64,000 nucleotides of DNA from Amycolatopsis iheyensis (GCF_024703995.1 NZ_JAMXQV010000002.1:372001-436000), one strand, 5' to 3'; positions 25,544-33,342 are shown, counted from the first letter of the stretch. Translations and numbers: made by a program. Notes: generated by a model not told the origin, from the sequence alone.

Positions 25544-25742
25544 CCACGGCTCCTCGGTGTCAAGAACGTGCAGGTCAGCGCGGAGACTACTGGGCCGCCG
25601 CAGCCGCCGTGACCACACCACCGAAACCGTGTCCGGTTCGTCGCTTCGTGATCATCCGCCACTTCCGGGCGAATCACGGTCCGCCCCGCCCGGCGTGTCG
25701 CTGACAAAAGTGAAAGGTGTTTCGTGTGAGACTGGAGAGCGC

Positions 25743-25773
25743 AGTGTGTCCCTTGTGGTCAAAGGGACACACT
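25743..25773. promoter_or_regulatory. 12-bp-stem inverted repeat just upstream of the Rpf-like gene
   Basis: AGTGTGTCCCTT (25743-25754) and AAGGGACACACT (25762-25773) form a perfect stem around a 7-nt loop. The repeat ends 14 nt before the ATG, where it could act as an operator or as an RNA hairpin near the ribosome site. The remaining intergenic region (25544-25742) shows no recognisable ydaO-type riboswitch core. Confidence 0.6.
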
Positions 25774-25787
25774 CCTACTGTGCACGC

Positions 25788-26459
25788 ATGATCCATTACC
25801 GGAGACGCACCGTCGCGAGAGCCCTGCTCCTCGCCCTCGCCGCCATGGGTCTGCAGCTCACCGTTCCCACCGCCGCCTCCGCCGACCCCGCCTCCAACGC
25901 CTGGGCCAAGCTCCGCATGTGCGAATCGAGCGGCCGCTACGCCACCAACACCGGCAACGGCTACTACGGCGCCTACCAGTTCGACCTCCCCACCTGGCGC
26001 AGCGTCGGCGGCGCCGGCCGCCCCGACCAGGCCGCCCCCGCCGAACAGGACTACCGCGCCCTCTACCTCTACCGCATGCGCGGCTGGCAACCCTGGCAGT
26101 GCGCCGGCATGCTCAAGCTCACCGGCGACGCCGACGCCCGCAGCAAGCGCGTCCCCAGCTACGCCGACTCCGCCTACATCGGCGGGGGACCGGCCCCCGC
26201 ACCCACCCCACCCGCACCCGGCGGCCCCATGCCCGCCTGGCCCGGCGTCGTCTACGCCTACGGCGACTGCGCCGCCCCGCTCAAAGCCTTCCAGCTCCGC
26301 ATGAACGCCTACGGCTACGGCTTCACCGGCACCGGCTGCTACTACGACAAAACGAGGACCGCCGTCCTCGACCTCCAACGCGCCAACGGCATCAAGGACA
26401 GCGGCCTGCTCGGCCCCAAGACCTGGACCGCCGCCTGGCAGGGCAAACCACCCCGCTGA
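25788..26459 (+). CDS. Secreted Rpf-like transglycosylase with peptidoglycan-binding domain
   Basis: 223 aa. A signal peptide (MIHYRRRTVARALLLALAAM, cleavage after ASA near 32) precedes an Rpf/transglycosylase-like fold. That domain has WAKLRMCESSGRYATNTGNG (likely catalytic E46), YYGAYQFDLPTWRSVGG and the disulfide partner in PWQCAGML. A Pro-rich linker (about 135-150) leads to a PG-binding domain with YGDCAAPLKAFQLRMNAYG and DLQRANGIKDSGLLGPKTW. It should cleave peptidoglycan outside the cell during growth or spore germination. The inverted repeat upstream and the long divergent gap suggest dedicated regulation. Confidence 0.9.
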   Translation: MIHYRRRTVARALLLALAAMGLQLTVPTAASADPASNAWAKLRMCESSGRYATNTGNGYYGAYQFDLPTWRSVGGAGRPDQAAPAEQDYRALYLYRMRGWQPWQCAGMLKLTGDADARSKRVPSYADSAYIGGGPAPAPTPPAPGGPMPAWPGVVYAYGDCAAPLKAFQLRMNAYGYGFTGTGCYYDKTRTAVLDLQRANGIKDSGLLGPKTWTAAWQGKPPR

Positions 26460-26461
26460 CC

Positions 26462-26509
26462 CCTCGTGAGTGGTTAGGGCGGTTAGAACCGCCCTAACCA
26501 CTCACGAGG
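26462..26509. terminator. 23-bp perfect inverted repeat, bidirectional terminator
   Basis: Arms 26462-26484 and 26487-26509 match perfectly around a 2-nt centre (core GGGCGGTT-AG-AACCGCCC). It lies just past the Rpf-like stop and overlaps the stop codon of the convergent GDPD gene. Such length is more than a terminator needs and may mark a repeated element. Confidence 0.8.
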
Positions 26510-27290
26510 CCTGCGACTGCCCCCACTTGCCCCGCTCGAGCAGCACCTCACGCAACAGGTCCGGCCGATCCGTCACGATCCCGTGCACCCCCAGATCCAG
26601 CAACATCCGCATCTCCGCCGGATCATCGATCGTCCACGTGTGCACCTCGATGCCCGACCGCCCCGCCATCGACACGAACGCCTTGTCCACCACCCGCAAC
26701 GCACCCTGCCGCACCGGCACCTGAGCCATCGCCCCCAGCACGAGCCGCCCCAACGGCAGCAACGGCAGCTTCCCCCGCACCCACAACGCGAACGCCGACC
26801 GCGGCCCCATCGCCGTCACCAGCTTCGGCCCCGCCAGCTTCCGCAACCGCACCAGCCGCGCGTCCGAAAACGCCGCCGCCGCCACCCGGTCGTGCGCACC
26901 CATCCGCTCCAGCACGTCCACGAACGGCTGCACCGCCCGGTCCGCCTTCACATCCACGTTGAACCGCGCGCCCGGCAGCTCCTCCAGCACGTCCTCCAAC
27001 CGCGACAGCGGAGCCTCACCCCCGACCTTCACGTGCTTCAGCTGCGCCCACGTCTGCGACGCGATCAGCCCCGACCCGTCCGTCGTCCGATCCAAGCTCG
27101 GGTCGTGGTGCACCACCACCACACCATCCGCCGTCGCGTGCACATCCGTCTCCAGGTACCGGTACCCCTCGGCACACGCCCGACGAAACGCCGGCAACGA
27201 GTTCTCCAACCCCGCCAGCTCATCGAGGTGCCACCCCCGGTGAGCGAACGCACGGGGGAGCGGATCGGCCAAGTACGGGAACACCTGCAT
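26502..27290 (-). CDS. Glycerophosphodiester phosphodiesterase
   Basis: 262 aa TIM-barrel. AHRGWHLDELAGLENSL, ETDVHATADGVVVVHHD and NVDVKAD supply the catalytic His pair and the metal-binding Glu/Asp residues of GDPD enzymes. The end of the barrel, GVHGIVTDRPDLL, is also conserved. There is no signal peptide, so it is cytoplasmic. It hydrolyses glycerophosphodiesters to glycerol-3-phosphate and alcohols during lipid turnover. The start ATG 27290 is 67 nt from the divergent zinc-finger gene. The stop codon is embedded in the long inverted repeat. Confidence 0.92.
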   Translation of the reverse strand: MQVFPYLADPLPRAFAHRGWHLDELAGLENSLPAFRRACAEGYRYLETDVHATADGVVVVHHDPSLDRTTDGSGLIASQTWAQLKHVKVGGEAPLSRLEDVLEELPGARFNVDVKADRAVQPFVDVLERMGAHDRVAAAAFSDARLVRLRKLAGPKLVTAMGPRSAFALWVRGKLPLLPLGRLVLGAMAQVPVRQGALRVVDKAFVSMAGRSGIEVHTWTIDDPAEMRMLLDLGVHGIVTDRPDLLREVLLERGKWGQSQAS

Positions 27291-27356
27291 CCCCCAAGTG
27301 TGCCCTTCCGCTATGACCCCGGCATGAGCAACCGGTGGCCAGCTAGGGTCACCGGG

Positions 27357-27737
27357 GTGAGGGAAGCCGCCGAACTAGCCCAGCCCGCGCCCGTCGAACT
27401 CGTTCCGGGCCGCCGAGGCGCACCCCGCCACTGCGGCTGGTGCGGCCGCCGCCTCCCCGAAGGCGGCAACGTCGGCCGCCGACGCCGCTACTGCGGACAG
27501 TCCTGCCGCCAACGCGCCTACGAACGCCGCACCGCCCTCCAGCGCAGCGGCCTGCCCGAAGACGCCGTCGTCCTCTCCGACACCGAAATCGCCGCCCTCC
27601 AGGACCGCCTCTTCCAGCTCCGCTGCGCCGCCGAAGACATCGTCACCGCCACCCACGACGGCGCCGACCCCACCGAACTGCGCACCCTCGCCGACGAAAT
27701 CGCCCGCGCCGCCAAGGACCTCGAACAACTCCGCTGA
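27357..27737 (+). CDS. Zinc-finger protein next to a recombinase
   Basis: 126 aa from GTG 27357; an in-frame ATG at 27324 is possible but has no ribosome site. TAGGGT (27344-27349) sits 7 nt before the GTG, typical of a leaderless promoter. CGWCGRRLPEGGNVGRRRRY then CGQSCRQRAYERR forms a compact four-cysteine zinc finger, and the rest is helical. Function is unknown, presumably nucleic-acid binding. It ends 3 nt before the convergent tyrosine recombinase; a related cysteine pattern heads the coiled-coil protein at 57484. Confidence 0.75.
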   Translation: MREAAELAQPAPVELVPGRRGAPRHCGWCGRRLPEGGNVGRRRRYCGQSCRQRAYERRTALQRSGLPEDAVVLSDTEIAALQDRLFQLRCAAEDIVTATHDGADPTELRTLADEIARAAKDLEQLR

Positions 27738-27740
27738 CCC

Positions 27741-28766
27741 TCACCCCAACCCGTCCAACGCCCGGTACGTCCGGTTGCTCGCCGCCGCCGCACGCTGCTC
27801 ACGACCCGTCGCCTCGATGTAGTTCTGACTCGTCGCCAAACTCGCGTGCCCCAGCAACGCCATGATCTCCGACGCCGTCGCGCCGTCCTCCGCCAACCGT
27901 GTCGCGAACGTGTGCCGCAACGCGTGCAGATTCGCCCCCACCGGCACCCGGTCGTGCAACCCCGCACCCCGATAACACGACTTCACCAGGTACTCCAGCG
28001 CACCCCGCCCGATCGGCTCACCCGCCCGATCCAGCAACAACGGCGAACCGGGGGAGAACCGCACACTCGGAAACCGCACCCGGCACGACTCCCGGTACCG
28101 CTCGATCAGCTCCGCCAGCACCGGCTGCACCGGAATCGACCGATCCCGGCTGCCCTTCCCCTTCACGTGCAACCGCAGCTCACCCGCACGCCCCACCAGC
28201 GACCTCGACGTCAACGCCCGCATCTCCGCCGCCCGCAACCCCGCCACCAACCCCAGCGCGATCACCAGCACATCCCGCTCCGGCCACGGGTCCCGCGCAC
28301 GCCGCGACCCCGCGGCCGCCGCCGACAGCAGCTGCTCCGGGGTTTCCTCACCCCGCAACGGCTTCGGCGTCAACGCCGGCGTCCGCGGCCGCGCCACCGC
28401 ACCCATCGGATTGCCCGCCAGCAGCCCGTCCGCCACGCAGAACGTCAGGAACTGGTTCCACGTCGACCAGGCCCGCAACACCGAGCTCTTCGCATGACCG
28501 TCCGCGAACACCCCGAACGCCGACCGCAGCGCCGGCCCGGTCAAGTCGGCCACCTCGAGGTCCTCGGCCGGACGGCCCAGCTCCGAAACCAGGAGAGTGG
28601 TGATCCCGGCCAGGTCCCGGCGGTAGGCGTCGGTGGTGTGCGGCGAGTCCTTGCGCGGCCGGCGCGCGGCGAAGAAGGCTTGCTGGGCCTCGGAAACCTT
28701 CATGTGGATCTTGTACCGCACAGCACCGACAGTTTTGCTCGCCGGGGTCCGTGACATTTCATGCAT
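27741..28766 (-). CDS. Tyrosine recombinase / integrase
   Basis: 341 aa. A SAM-like N-terminal DNA-binding domain (about 25-125) precedes the catalytic domain with R in GLRAAEMRAL, K in KGKGSRDRSIP, HxxR in LHALRHTFATRL, H in LLGHASLAT and nucleophile Y316 (SQNYIEA). It is complete and likely active. ATG 28766 lies inside a perfect 17-bp-arm inverted repeat, with CATAAT 7 nt upstream, so the message may be leaderless. No tRNA attachment site is visible. It may be a stand-alone chromosomal recombinase or a relic of an integrated element. Confidence 0.9.
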   Translation of the reverse strand: MHEMSRTPASKTVGAVRYKIHMKVSEAQQAFFAARRPRKDSPHTTDAYRRDLAGITTLLVSELGRPAEDLEVADLTGPALRSAFGVFADGHAKSSVLRAWSTWNQFLTFCVADGLLAGNPMGAVARPRTPALTPKPLRGEETPEQLLSAAAAGSRRARDPWPERDVLVIALGLVAGLRAAEMRALTSRSLVGRAGELRLHVKGKGSRDRSIPVQPVLAELIERYRESCRVRFPSVRFSPGSPLLLDRAGEPIGRGALEYLVKSCYRGAGLHDRVPVGANLHALRHTFATRLAEDGATASEIMALLGHASLATSQNYIEATGREQRAAAASNRTYRALDGLG

Positions 28767-28790
28767 AATGGCAATTATGCATGAAATGTC
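28753..28790. repeat. AT-rich perfect inverted repeat over the recombinase start
   Basis: GACATTTCATGCATAAT (28753-28769) and ATTATGCATGAAATGTC (28774-28790) are perfect 17-bp arms around GGCA. The block is strikingly AT-rich for this genome. It contains the recombinase start codon and its CATAAT -10-like hexamer, plus the stop codon of the small upstream ORF. It may be a recombinase binding/crossover site, an operator, or both. Confidence 0.85.
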
Positions 28791-29014
28791 GGTTTAGCCT
28801 GGTTTGGCCCTTCCGGGGGATCCAAGACTCCTGCGGAGCCGATTTCGGGCCCCGAGCCCCGCGGGTACGCGTCCGGCAGGGATGCGCACAGGTGTTCGAA
28901 CGCCTGGATCGGCCATATGCGGGCGTCCGCCGAGGGGTGCTCGATGACATCCGTGAGCGAAACCTTGTCAGCCGGCCCGTGCGGCGGCCGTCTTGCGAAC
29001 TCTAGTTTCGTCAC
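28775..29014 (-). CDS. Possible small gene directly upstream of the recombinase, 79 aa
   Basis: From GTG 29014 the frame reads MTKLEFARRPPHGPADKVSL then TDVIEHPSADARIWPIQAFE, with mixed protein-like composition, and stops 8 nt before the recombinase start. TAAAAA 7 nt upstream of the GTG could be a leaderless -10, and a CGTCAC-C-GTGACG palindrome (29009-29021) covers the start. No family is recognised and it is not basic like an excisionase. Competing antisense ORFs are less convincing, but the call is tentative. Confidence 0.35.
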   Translation of the reverse strand: MTKLEFARRPPHGPADKVSLTDVIEHPSADARIWPIQAFEHLCASLPDAYPRGSGPEIGSAGVLDPPEGPNQAKPTFHA

Positions 29015-29270
29015 CGTGACGTTTTTAGGTCGGGTGGCAGGGCGTCTGGTCGACGGCTCCAGGGGACGCTCCTGCGGCTCCCGGAAGGCATCCCCGGAGG
29101 CCTTTGACGCCTAGTGCTGGAGGAGGCTGCCGACAAACCTCAGGAGAAGCCGTTCTGGCGAAGCCGGCGAACGGACACTTCTACCGTCAGGCACGCCTTC
29201 TGTCACCCCTCTCGGCGTCTCGCTGCAGCGTGTCCCCAAGTGCCGATAATGTACATTATGTCAAGTAACG
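29015..29270. other. Non-coding stretch with a short AT palindrome
   Basis: No convincing gene. It contains ATAATGTACATTAT (29246-29259), a perfect 14-bp palindrome just beyond the 3' end of the SRPBCC gene. The region also has several CTCCxGGxG-like short repeats (29060-29130). Together with the recombinase repeat it may be the edge of an old insertion. Confidence 0.4.
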
Positions 29271-29711
29271 TCAGTGCCAGTCGCTGATCATCACGTCCCG
29301 CGGCGCCGGGGCACCCTCCCCGGTCTCCAGGAGCTGCTTGAGGCTCATCAGGTAGATCGCCCACTTCGTGCTGCAGTGGTGCATGAACTCGCCGGCCTCG
29401 CGCCAGCCTTCGTGCTTGAACAGGACGATCGTGTGGTCCGCGCGCTGTTCGATGTCCCACCGGATCGTCGTGCCGATCCACTCCGGTGGTCCGTCGACGA
29501 CCTCCCAGCGGACGAGCCGGCCCGGGGCGAGTTCGGTGACCTTCATGTCGAAGCCGCCGGGGATGAAGCGGAACGCGATGACGCCGCCGGGTTCGGTGCC
29601 CCCCACGGTCTTTTCGGTCCACCAGCCGGAGAGGCCGTCGAGGGTGGTGAGTGCTTCGTACACCTGGTCCGGTGTGGACTCGCGGATGCCGATGCGGTGC
29701 AGGATGTCCAT
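29271..29711 (-). CDS. SRPBCC (AHSA1-like) domain protein
   Basis: 146 aa single START/Bet v1-like domain: STPDQVYEALTTLDGLSGWW, then VIAFRFIPGGFDMKVTEL, LVRWEVVDGPPEW and a C-terminal helix WAIYLMSLKQLLETGEG. These proteins bind hydrophobic ligands; bacterial AHSA1-like members are often paired with ArsR regulators. It starts 2 nt after the ArsR stop and is the last gene of a three-gene operon. Ligand unknown. Confidence 0.87.
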   Translation of the reverse strand: MDILHRIGIRESTPDQVYEALTTLDGLSGWWTEKTVGGTEPGGVIAFRFIPGGFDMKVTELAPGRLVRWEVVDGPPEWIGTTIRWDIEQRADHTIVLFKHEGWREAGEFMHHCSTKWAIYLMSLKQLLETGEGAPAPRDVMISDWH

Positions 29712-29713
29712 TT

Positions 29714-30052
29714 TCAGTCCTTCTTCTTCCGTTCGATGGTTTCGGCGATGCGCTTGATGCGCTGGAGGCGGGCGTCCCAGGTCTTGCCGACGTCGGCGAG
29801 CTGGGCGGCGGCGCGGGCGAGCTGGGTTTCGTCGACGTGGAACTGCTTTTCGCGTCCTTCGGGCCGGGCGTGGACGAGGCCGGCGCGGTCGAGGACGGCG
29901 AGGTGTTTGGCGACGGCTTGGCGGGTCACCGGGAGGTGTTCGCTGAGGCTGGTCGCGGTTCCCCCGCCTTGGCTGAGGAGCAGGTCGAGCATGCGGCGGC
30001 GGGTGGGGTCGCCGATGGCGGACCAGAGGTCGTCGTCGACGGCGGTGGTCAC
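29714..30052 (-). CDS. ArsR-family regulator of the SRPBCC operon
   Basis: 112 aa from GTG 30052. WSAIGDPTRRRMLDLLLSQG is the ArsR signature, followed by the recognition helix LPVTRQAVAKHLAVLDRAGL. There are no metal-binding cysteines, as usual for the branch linked to SRPBCC proteins. The GTGA overlap with the upstream SRPBCC gene indicates coupled translation. Two GCAAC-N5-GTTGC dyads upstream of the operon (30509-30568) are the likely binding sites. Confidence 0.9.
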   Translation of the reverse strand: MTTAVDDDLWSAIGDPTRRRMLDLLLSQGGGTATSLSEHLPVTRQAVAKHLAVLDRAGLVHARPEGREKQFHVDETQLARAAAQLADVGKTWDARLQRIKRIAETIERKKKD

Positions 30053-30495
30053 TGGCGGGCTCCCGCCTTGGCGGTGGTGGCGGGGATGCGGGGCAGGAAG
30101 TGGTCCCAGCCGCTGACGTGGTCGGCGTATTCGGCGGCGATCTTGGCTTCGTCCCAGCCGCGTTCGCGGAAGCCGGTTTCGGTCATCCGCAGGCGGGTGC
30201 CGGTGGCGGTGGGTTCGAGTTCGAAGACGACGAGGAACGAGTTGTCTTGGGTGGCGGTCTCCCCTTCGGCGTGGGTCCAGCGGAAGGAGAAGAGTTTCGG
30301 CGGGGTGGCGTCGACGACGGTGAACCCGACCCAGTTGCCGCCGAAGGCGATGCGGCCCGCTCCCCCGGGTTCGGCGGGGTATTCGGCTTCGTCGGGCCAC
30401 CATTCGCGGACGTGTTCGGGGTTGCTGACGACGTCGAAGACGACTTCGGGGGGTGCTTCGATGTGGATTTCGCGTTCGAGTGTGCTGTGGTCCAT
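30049..30495 (-). CDS. SRPBCC (AHSA1-like) domain protein, first gene of operon
   Basis: 148 aa. IEAPPEVVFDVVSNPEHVRE then WWPDEAEYPAEPGG is the typical opening, and GTRLRMTETGFRERGWDE with the final helix completes the helix-grip fold. ATG 30495 follows GAGGAG; a longer ORF extends into the control region and is rejected. It is about 28% the same in layout as the second SRPBCC at 29271 by eye, suggesting old duplication. Ligand unknown. Confidence 0.87.
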   Translation of the reverse strand: MDHSTLEREIHIEAPPEVVFDVVSNPEHVREWWPDEAEYPAEPGGAGRIAFGGNWVGFTVVDATPPKLFSFRWTHAEGETATQDNSFLVVFELEPTATGTRLRMTETGFRERGWDEAKIAAEYADHVSGWDHFLPRIPATTAKAGARQ

Positions 30496-30508
30496 GGGTG
30501 CTCCTCGT

Positions 30509-30568
30509 GCAACGTTTGGTTGCTCGTTACGGTAGCCGCGGTGACGGCGATGCGCAACCATCGGTTGC
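30509..30568. promoter_or_regulatory. Twin GCAAC-N5-GTTGC dyads, predicted ArsR operators
   Basis: Copies at 30509-30523 and 30554-30568 share GCAAC-N5-GTTGCT and are set 45 bp apart. The first is 13 nt upstream of the SRPBCC start; the second lies in the 3' end of the GNAT gene. Their placement fits autoregulation by the operon's ArsR protein. Confidence 0.65.
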
Positions 30569-31042
30569 TTGAAGGTCGCGCTGGACCCACGCGACGTCGC
30601 GCCACTGCCCGTGCTTCCAGCCCACCCGCCGGTAGACGCCCGCGGGTGCGAAGCCGAGGGCGCGGTGCAGGCCGGCACTGGCTTCGTTCGGCAGGGTCAT
30701 GCCGGCGAAGGCGCGGTGGAAACCCTGCTCCCGCAGTCGTTCGAACAACGTCTCGTACAGCGCGCGGCCGGCGCCGGTGCGGCGGCGGCCGCGTTCGAGG
30801 TAGATGCTCGTCTCGCAGGACCACTGGTAGGCGGCGCGGGTGGCGAACGGGTGGGCGTAGGCGAAGCCCGCCACTCGTCCTTCGTCTTCGAGGACGAGCC
30901 AGGCGTGGGCGCCGGTGATGCGGTGCGCCATGGTGTCGGCGGTCGGTGGTTCGGTTTCGAAGGAGATGACGGTGTCGGTGACGTATGGGGCGTAGAGGGC
31001 GGCGCAGGCCGCGGCGTCGCGTGGGGTGGCGTCTCGGATCAT
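30527..31042 (-). CDS. GNAT N-acetyltransferase, phosphinothricin acetyltransferase-like
   Basis: 171 aa. IRDATPRDAAACAALYAPYV and ISFETEPPTADTMAHRI are the N-terminal pattern of Bar/Pat-type acetyltransferases. ERGRRRTGAGRALYETL is the acetyl-CoA binding loop, and LHRALGFAPAGVYRRVGWKH is the conserved end. Such enzymes acetylate small amino acids such as methionine sulfoximine or phosphinothricin. It is divergent from an XRE-cupin regulator only 43 nt away, a common regulator-enzyme pairing. Confidence 0.88.
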   Translation of the reverse strand: MIRDATPRDAAACAALYAPYVTDTVISFETEPPTADTMAHRITGAHAWLVLEDEGRVAGFAYAHPFATRAAYQWSCETSIYLERGRRRTGAGRALYETLFERLREQGFHRAFAGMTLPNEASAGLHRALGFAPAGVYRRVGWKHGQWRDVAWVQRDLQATDGCASPSPRLP

Positions 31043-31085
31043 GGCTCATATGGTAGCCAAACCGAGTCGTATAGTATCCCGGGTT

Positions 31086-31649
31086 ATGACCGATCCCCTG
31101 ACTGCTCGCTTGGCCGCCACCGTGCACGCTGCCCGGACCGCACGGGGTTTGTCGGTGGCGGTGCTGGCCGAGCAGTCGGGGGTGTCGCGCGCGATGATCG
31201 GCAAGATCGAGCGGGGTGACGTGCAGCCGACGGCCGCGTTGCTGGCGAGGCTGTCGGCGGCGCTCGGGATGACGTTGTCGGAGCTGATCGCGCGGGCCGA
31301 GGGTGACGAGCGGCGGCTGGTGCGGGCTTCGGAGCAGCCGGTGTGGGTGGATCCGGACTCCGGGTACCGCCGCCGGGCGGTCTCCCCCGCGGGTGGCCGT
31401 CCGCTGGAGCTGGTGGAGGTCGAGCTGCCGGCGGGTGCGGAGGTGGCGCTGGCGGCGGGCACGTACGCGTTCCTGCACCAGCAGATCTGGGTGCTCGACG
31501 GGCACTTGCGGTTCGTCGAGGACACGGTGGTGCACGAGCTGGACGCCGGGGACTGCCTGCAGCTGGGGCCGGCGGCGGACTGCGTGTTCGTGAACCCGGG
31601 GCCGCTCCCCTGCCGGTACCTGGTGGCGTTGGTGAAGCGGGCCCCCTGA
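31086..31649 (+). CDS. XRE-family regulator with cupin sensor domain
   Basis: 187 aa. The N-terminal helix-turn-helix (SVAVLAEQSGVSRAMIGKIE, about 24-43) and C-terminal cupin (about 110-180: LPAGAEVALAAGTYAFLHQQ, then WVLDGHLRFVED) match regulators that sense small metabolites. ATG 31086 is preceded by TATAGT (31070-31075), so the leader is very short. A GGCT...AGCC dyad around CATATG overlaps the divergent GNAT start (31043-31058). It probably represses itself and the GNAT gene. Confidence 0.88.
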   Translation: MTDPLTARLAATVHAARTARGLSVAVLAEQSGVSRAMIGKIERGDVQPTAALLARLSAALGMTLSELIARAEGDERRLVRASEQPVWVDPDSGYRRRAVSPAGGRPLELVEVELPAGAEVALAAGTYAFLHQQIWVLDGHLRFVEDTVVHELDAGDCLQLGPAADCVFVNPGPLPCRYLVALVKRAP

Positions 31650-31698
31650 GCGGGTGATCCGGGGTGCCGTCGCGCGTGGGGGCGGTTAGCTTCGCGCG

Positions 31699-32343
31699 GT
31701 GCGTCGTCTGCGGAGGTTCTGGTACCAGTGTGCGGAGTTCCTGCTGGTGCTGCTGGGGTTGGGGTGGCTGGTCGCGCCGGAGGACACCGGGCTGGACGTG
31801 GTGTTCCTGCTGGCGTGGGACGTGCTGGCGGTGGCGGTGATCGTGACGCGGTTCCTGCGGATCCGGCGGTACCGGCTGGTGGGTGAGGGCGAGCCGACGT
31901 GGTTGCCCAGCCTGCTGGGCCGCCGGTCGAGTTTCGCGGCGACGGTGCTGGTGAGTGTCGTGGGGATGTCGGCCGGGGCGTTGATCCTGGTGGCGAACGG
32001 GATTGCCGAGGAGGACGACGAGTACGCGTTGGTGCTGCAGGTCTGTGCGGTGCCGGCGGTGCTGGCGGCGTGGATCCTGTTGCACTTCGGGTACGCGGAC
32101 CGGTACGCGCACCTGCACTACCGGGCCGCTCCGGAGCCGGGGTTGCGGTTCCCGGGCGCGGAGCGGCCCAATCTGCTGGATTTCGCGTATTTCGCGTTCA
32201 CCGTGGGGACGTCGTTCGCGACGTCCGATGTGGAGGTCCGGGCGCGGCCGATCCGGTACACGGTGCTGACGCACAGTGTGGTGGCGTTCGTCTACAACAC
32301 GGCGATCCTGGGGATCGCGGTCGGTGTGGTCACCGGGAAATAG
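31699..32343 (+). CDS. DUF1345 integral membrane protein
   Basis: 214 aa from GTG 31699 with five likely membrane helices. RPNLLDFAYFAFTVGTSFAT then SDVEV is the family signature of DUF1345; the last helix ends VYNTAILGIAVGVVTG. Family function is unknown; the signature loop resembles the pore-type motifs of small channel-like proteins. The 3' end overlaps the convergent SDR gene by 14 nt. Confidence 0.85.
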   Translation: MRRLRRFWYQCAEFLLVLLGLGWLVAPEDTGLDVVFLLAWDVLAVAVIVTRFLRIRRYRLVGEGEPTWLPSLLGRRSSFAATVLVSVVGMSAGALILVANGIAEEDDEYALVLQVCAVPAVLAAWILLHFGYADRYAHLHYRAAPEPGLRFPGAERPNLLDFAYFAFTVGTSFATSDVEVRARPIRYTVLTHSVVAFVYNTAILGIAVGVVTGK

Positions 32344-33277
32344 CGTCGACGCCGGTGAGTTCGGCCGAGAGGGTCCAGAGGCGGGCGGCTTCGGCCGGGT
32401 CGATGGCGTAGGCGCGGACGCCGGTGTCGCCGTCGGTGGTGACTTCGGCGATGTCGCAGTTCTCGAGGTAGACGCCGCCGTGGCCGTCGAGCTGGGGTGA
32501 GGTGGCGGCCCAGACCTGGGTGGCGGCGCCGGCTTCGGGGGTTTTGAACAGGTCGCTGGGGGTGCCGTGCTCGTCGATCCAGCCCTGGGCGATGAGCTCT
32601 TCGCGGGCGATGTGGCGGCCGAGGTTGGTCATGATGGCGCCGGGGTGCAGGGCGAAGGCGCGGATGCCGCGGTCGCGGCCGAGTGCGTCGAGGTGGACGG
32701 CGAACAGGACGTTGGCGGTCTTGGCCTGGCCGTAGGCGAGCCACTTGTCGTAGCCGGTGCGGAAGTGCGGGTCGGCCCAGCGGATGGGTGAGAAGTGGTG
32801 GCCGTTGGAGGCGACGGAGACGACGCGGGCGCCGTCGGCGATGGCCGGCCAGAGGTGGTTGACCAGGGCGAAGTGGCCGAGGTGGTTGGTGGCGAACTGG
32901 GCTTCCCAGCCGGGGCCGACGCGGGTTTCGGGGCAGGCCATGACGCCGGCGCTGTCGACGACGAGGGCGAGGCGGCGGCCGGTGGCGAGGAAGCGGTCGG
33001 CGAAGGCGCGGACGCTGCCGAGGACGGCGAGGTCGAGTTCGTCGATGGTGGTGTCCGGGATGCCGTCGAGTGCTTCCTCGGCGGTGGCGCGGCGGCGGGC
33101 CGGCACGAGGACGTGGGCGCCGGCGCTGGTCAGGGCGCGGGTGGTTTCGAGGCCGATGCCGGAGTAGCCGCCGGTGACGAGGGCGAGGGTGCCGGTGAGG
33201 TCGATGCCGTCGAGGACCTCCGCGGCGGTGCTGGTGGCTCCGAAGCCGGAGCCGAGCTTGTGCTGGGTGGTGGTCAT
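32330..33277 (-). CDS. Short-chain dehydrogenase (retinol dehydrogenase-like)
   Basis: 315 aa. LALVTGGYSGIGLETTRAL gives the TGxxxGxG cofactor site, VDSAGVMACPETRVGPGWE the NxxG region (here D-S-A-G), VVSVASNGHH the catalytic serine area and YGQAKTAN the YxxxK pair. It reduces a carbonyl or oxidises an alcohol with NAD(P); substrate unknown. An 18-bp perfect palindrome 17 nt upstream (33294-33311) and a TetR gene directly behind it suggest induction by the TetR ligand. Confidence 0.9.
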   Translation of the reverse strand: MTTTQHKLGSGFGATSTAAEVLDGIDLTGTLALVTGGYSGIGLETTRALTSAGAHVLVPARRRATAEEALDGIPDTTIDELDLAVLGSVRAFADRFLATGRRLALVVDSAGVMACPETRVGPGWEAQFATNHLGHFALVNHLWPAIADGARVVSVASNGHHFSPIRWADPHFRTGYDKWLAYGQAKTANVLFAVHLDALGRDRGIRAFALHPGAIMTNLGRHIAREELIAQGWIDEHGTPSDLFKTPEAGAATQVWAATSPQLDGHGGVYLENCDIAEVTTDGDTGVRAYAIDPAEAARLWTLSAELTGVDAISR

Positions 33278-33293
33278 GTCTTCGACGGTAGGA

Positions 33294-33311
33294 GCTGGAG
33301 TGCACTCCAGC
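33294..33311. promoter_or_regulatory. 18-bp perfect palindrome, predicted TetR operator for the SDR gene
   Basis: GCTGGAGTGCACTCCAGC is perfectly self-complementary and sits between the TetR stop and the SDR start, 17 nt from the latter. It is typical of TetR-family operators. Confidence 0.7.
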
Positions 33312-33342
33312 GCAAGCCGGCGCGAGGGTGGAAAGGCGGTCC

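Noticed and set aside
25544..25742. Possible c-di-AMP (ydaO) riboswitch before the Rpf-like gene, as known for some actinobacterial rpf genes
   Set aside because: I could not find the conserved core blocks or pairing; only the short inverted repeat nearer the start is clear.
28781..29114. Plus-strand small ORFs opposite the candidate gene upstream of the recombinase
   Set aside because: Compositions rich in Cys/Arg/Gly without motifs or ribosome sites.
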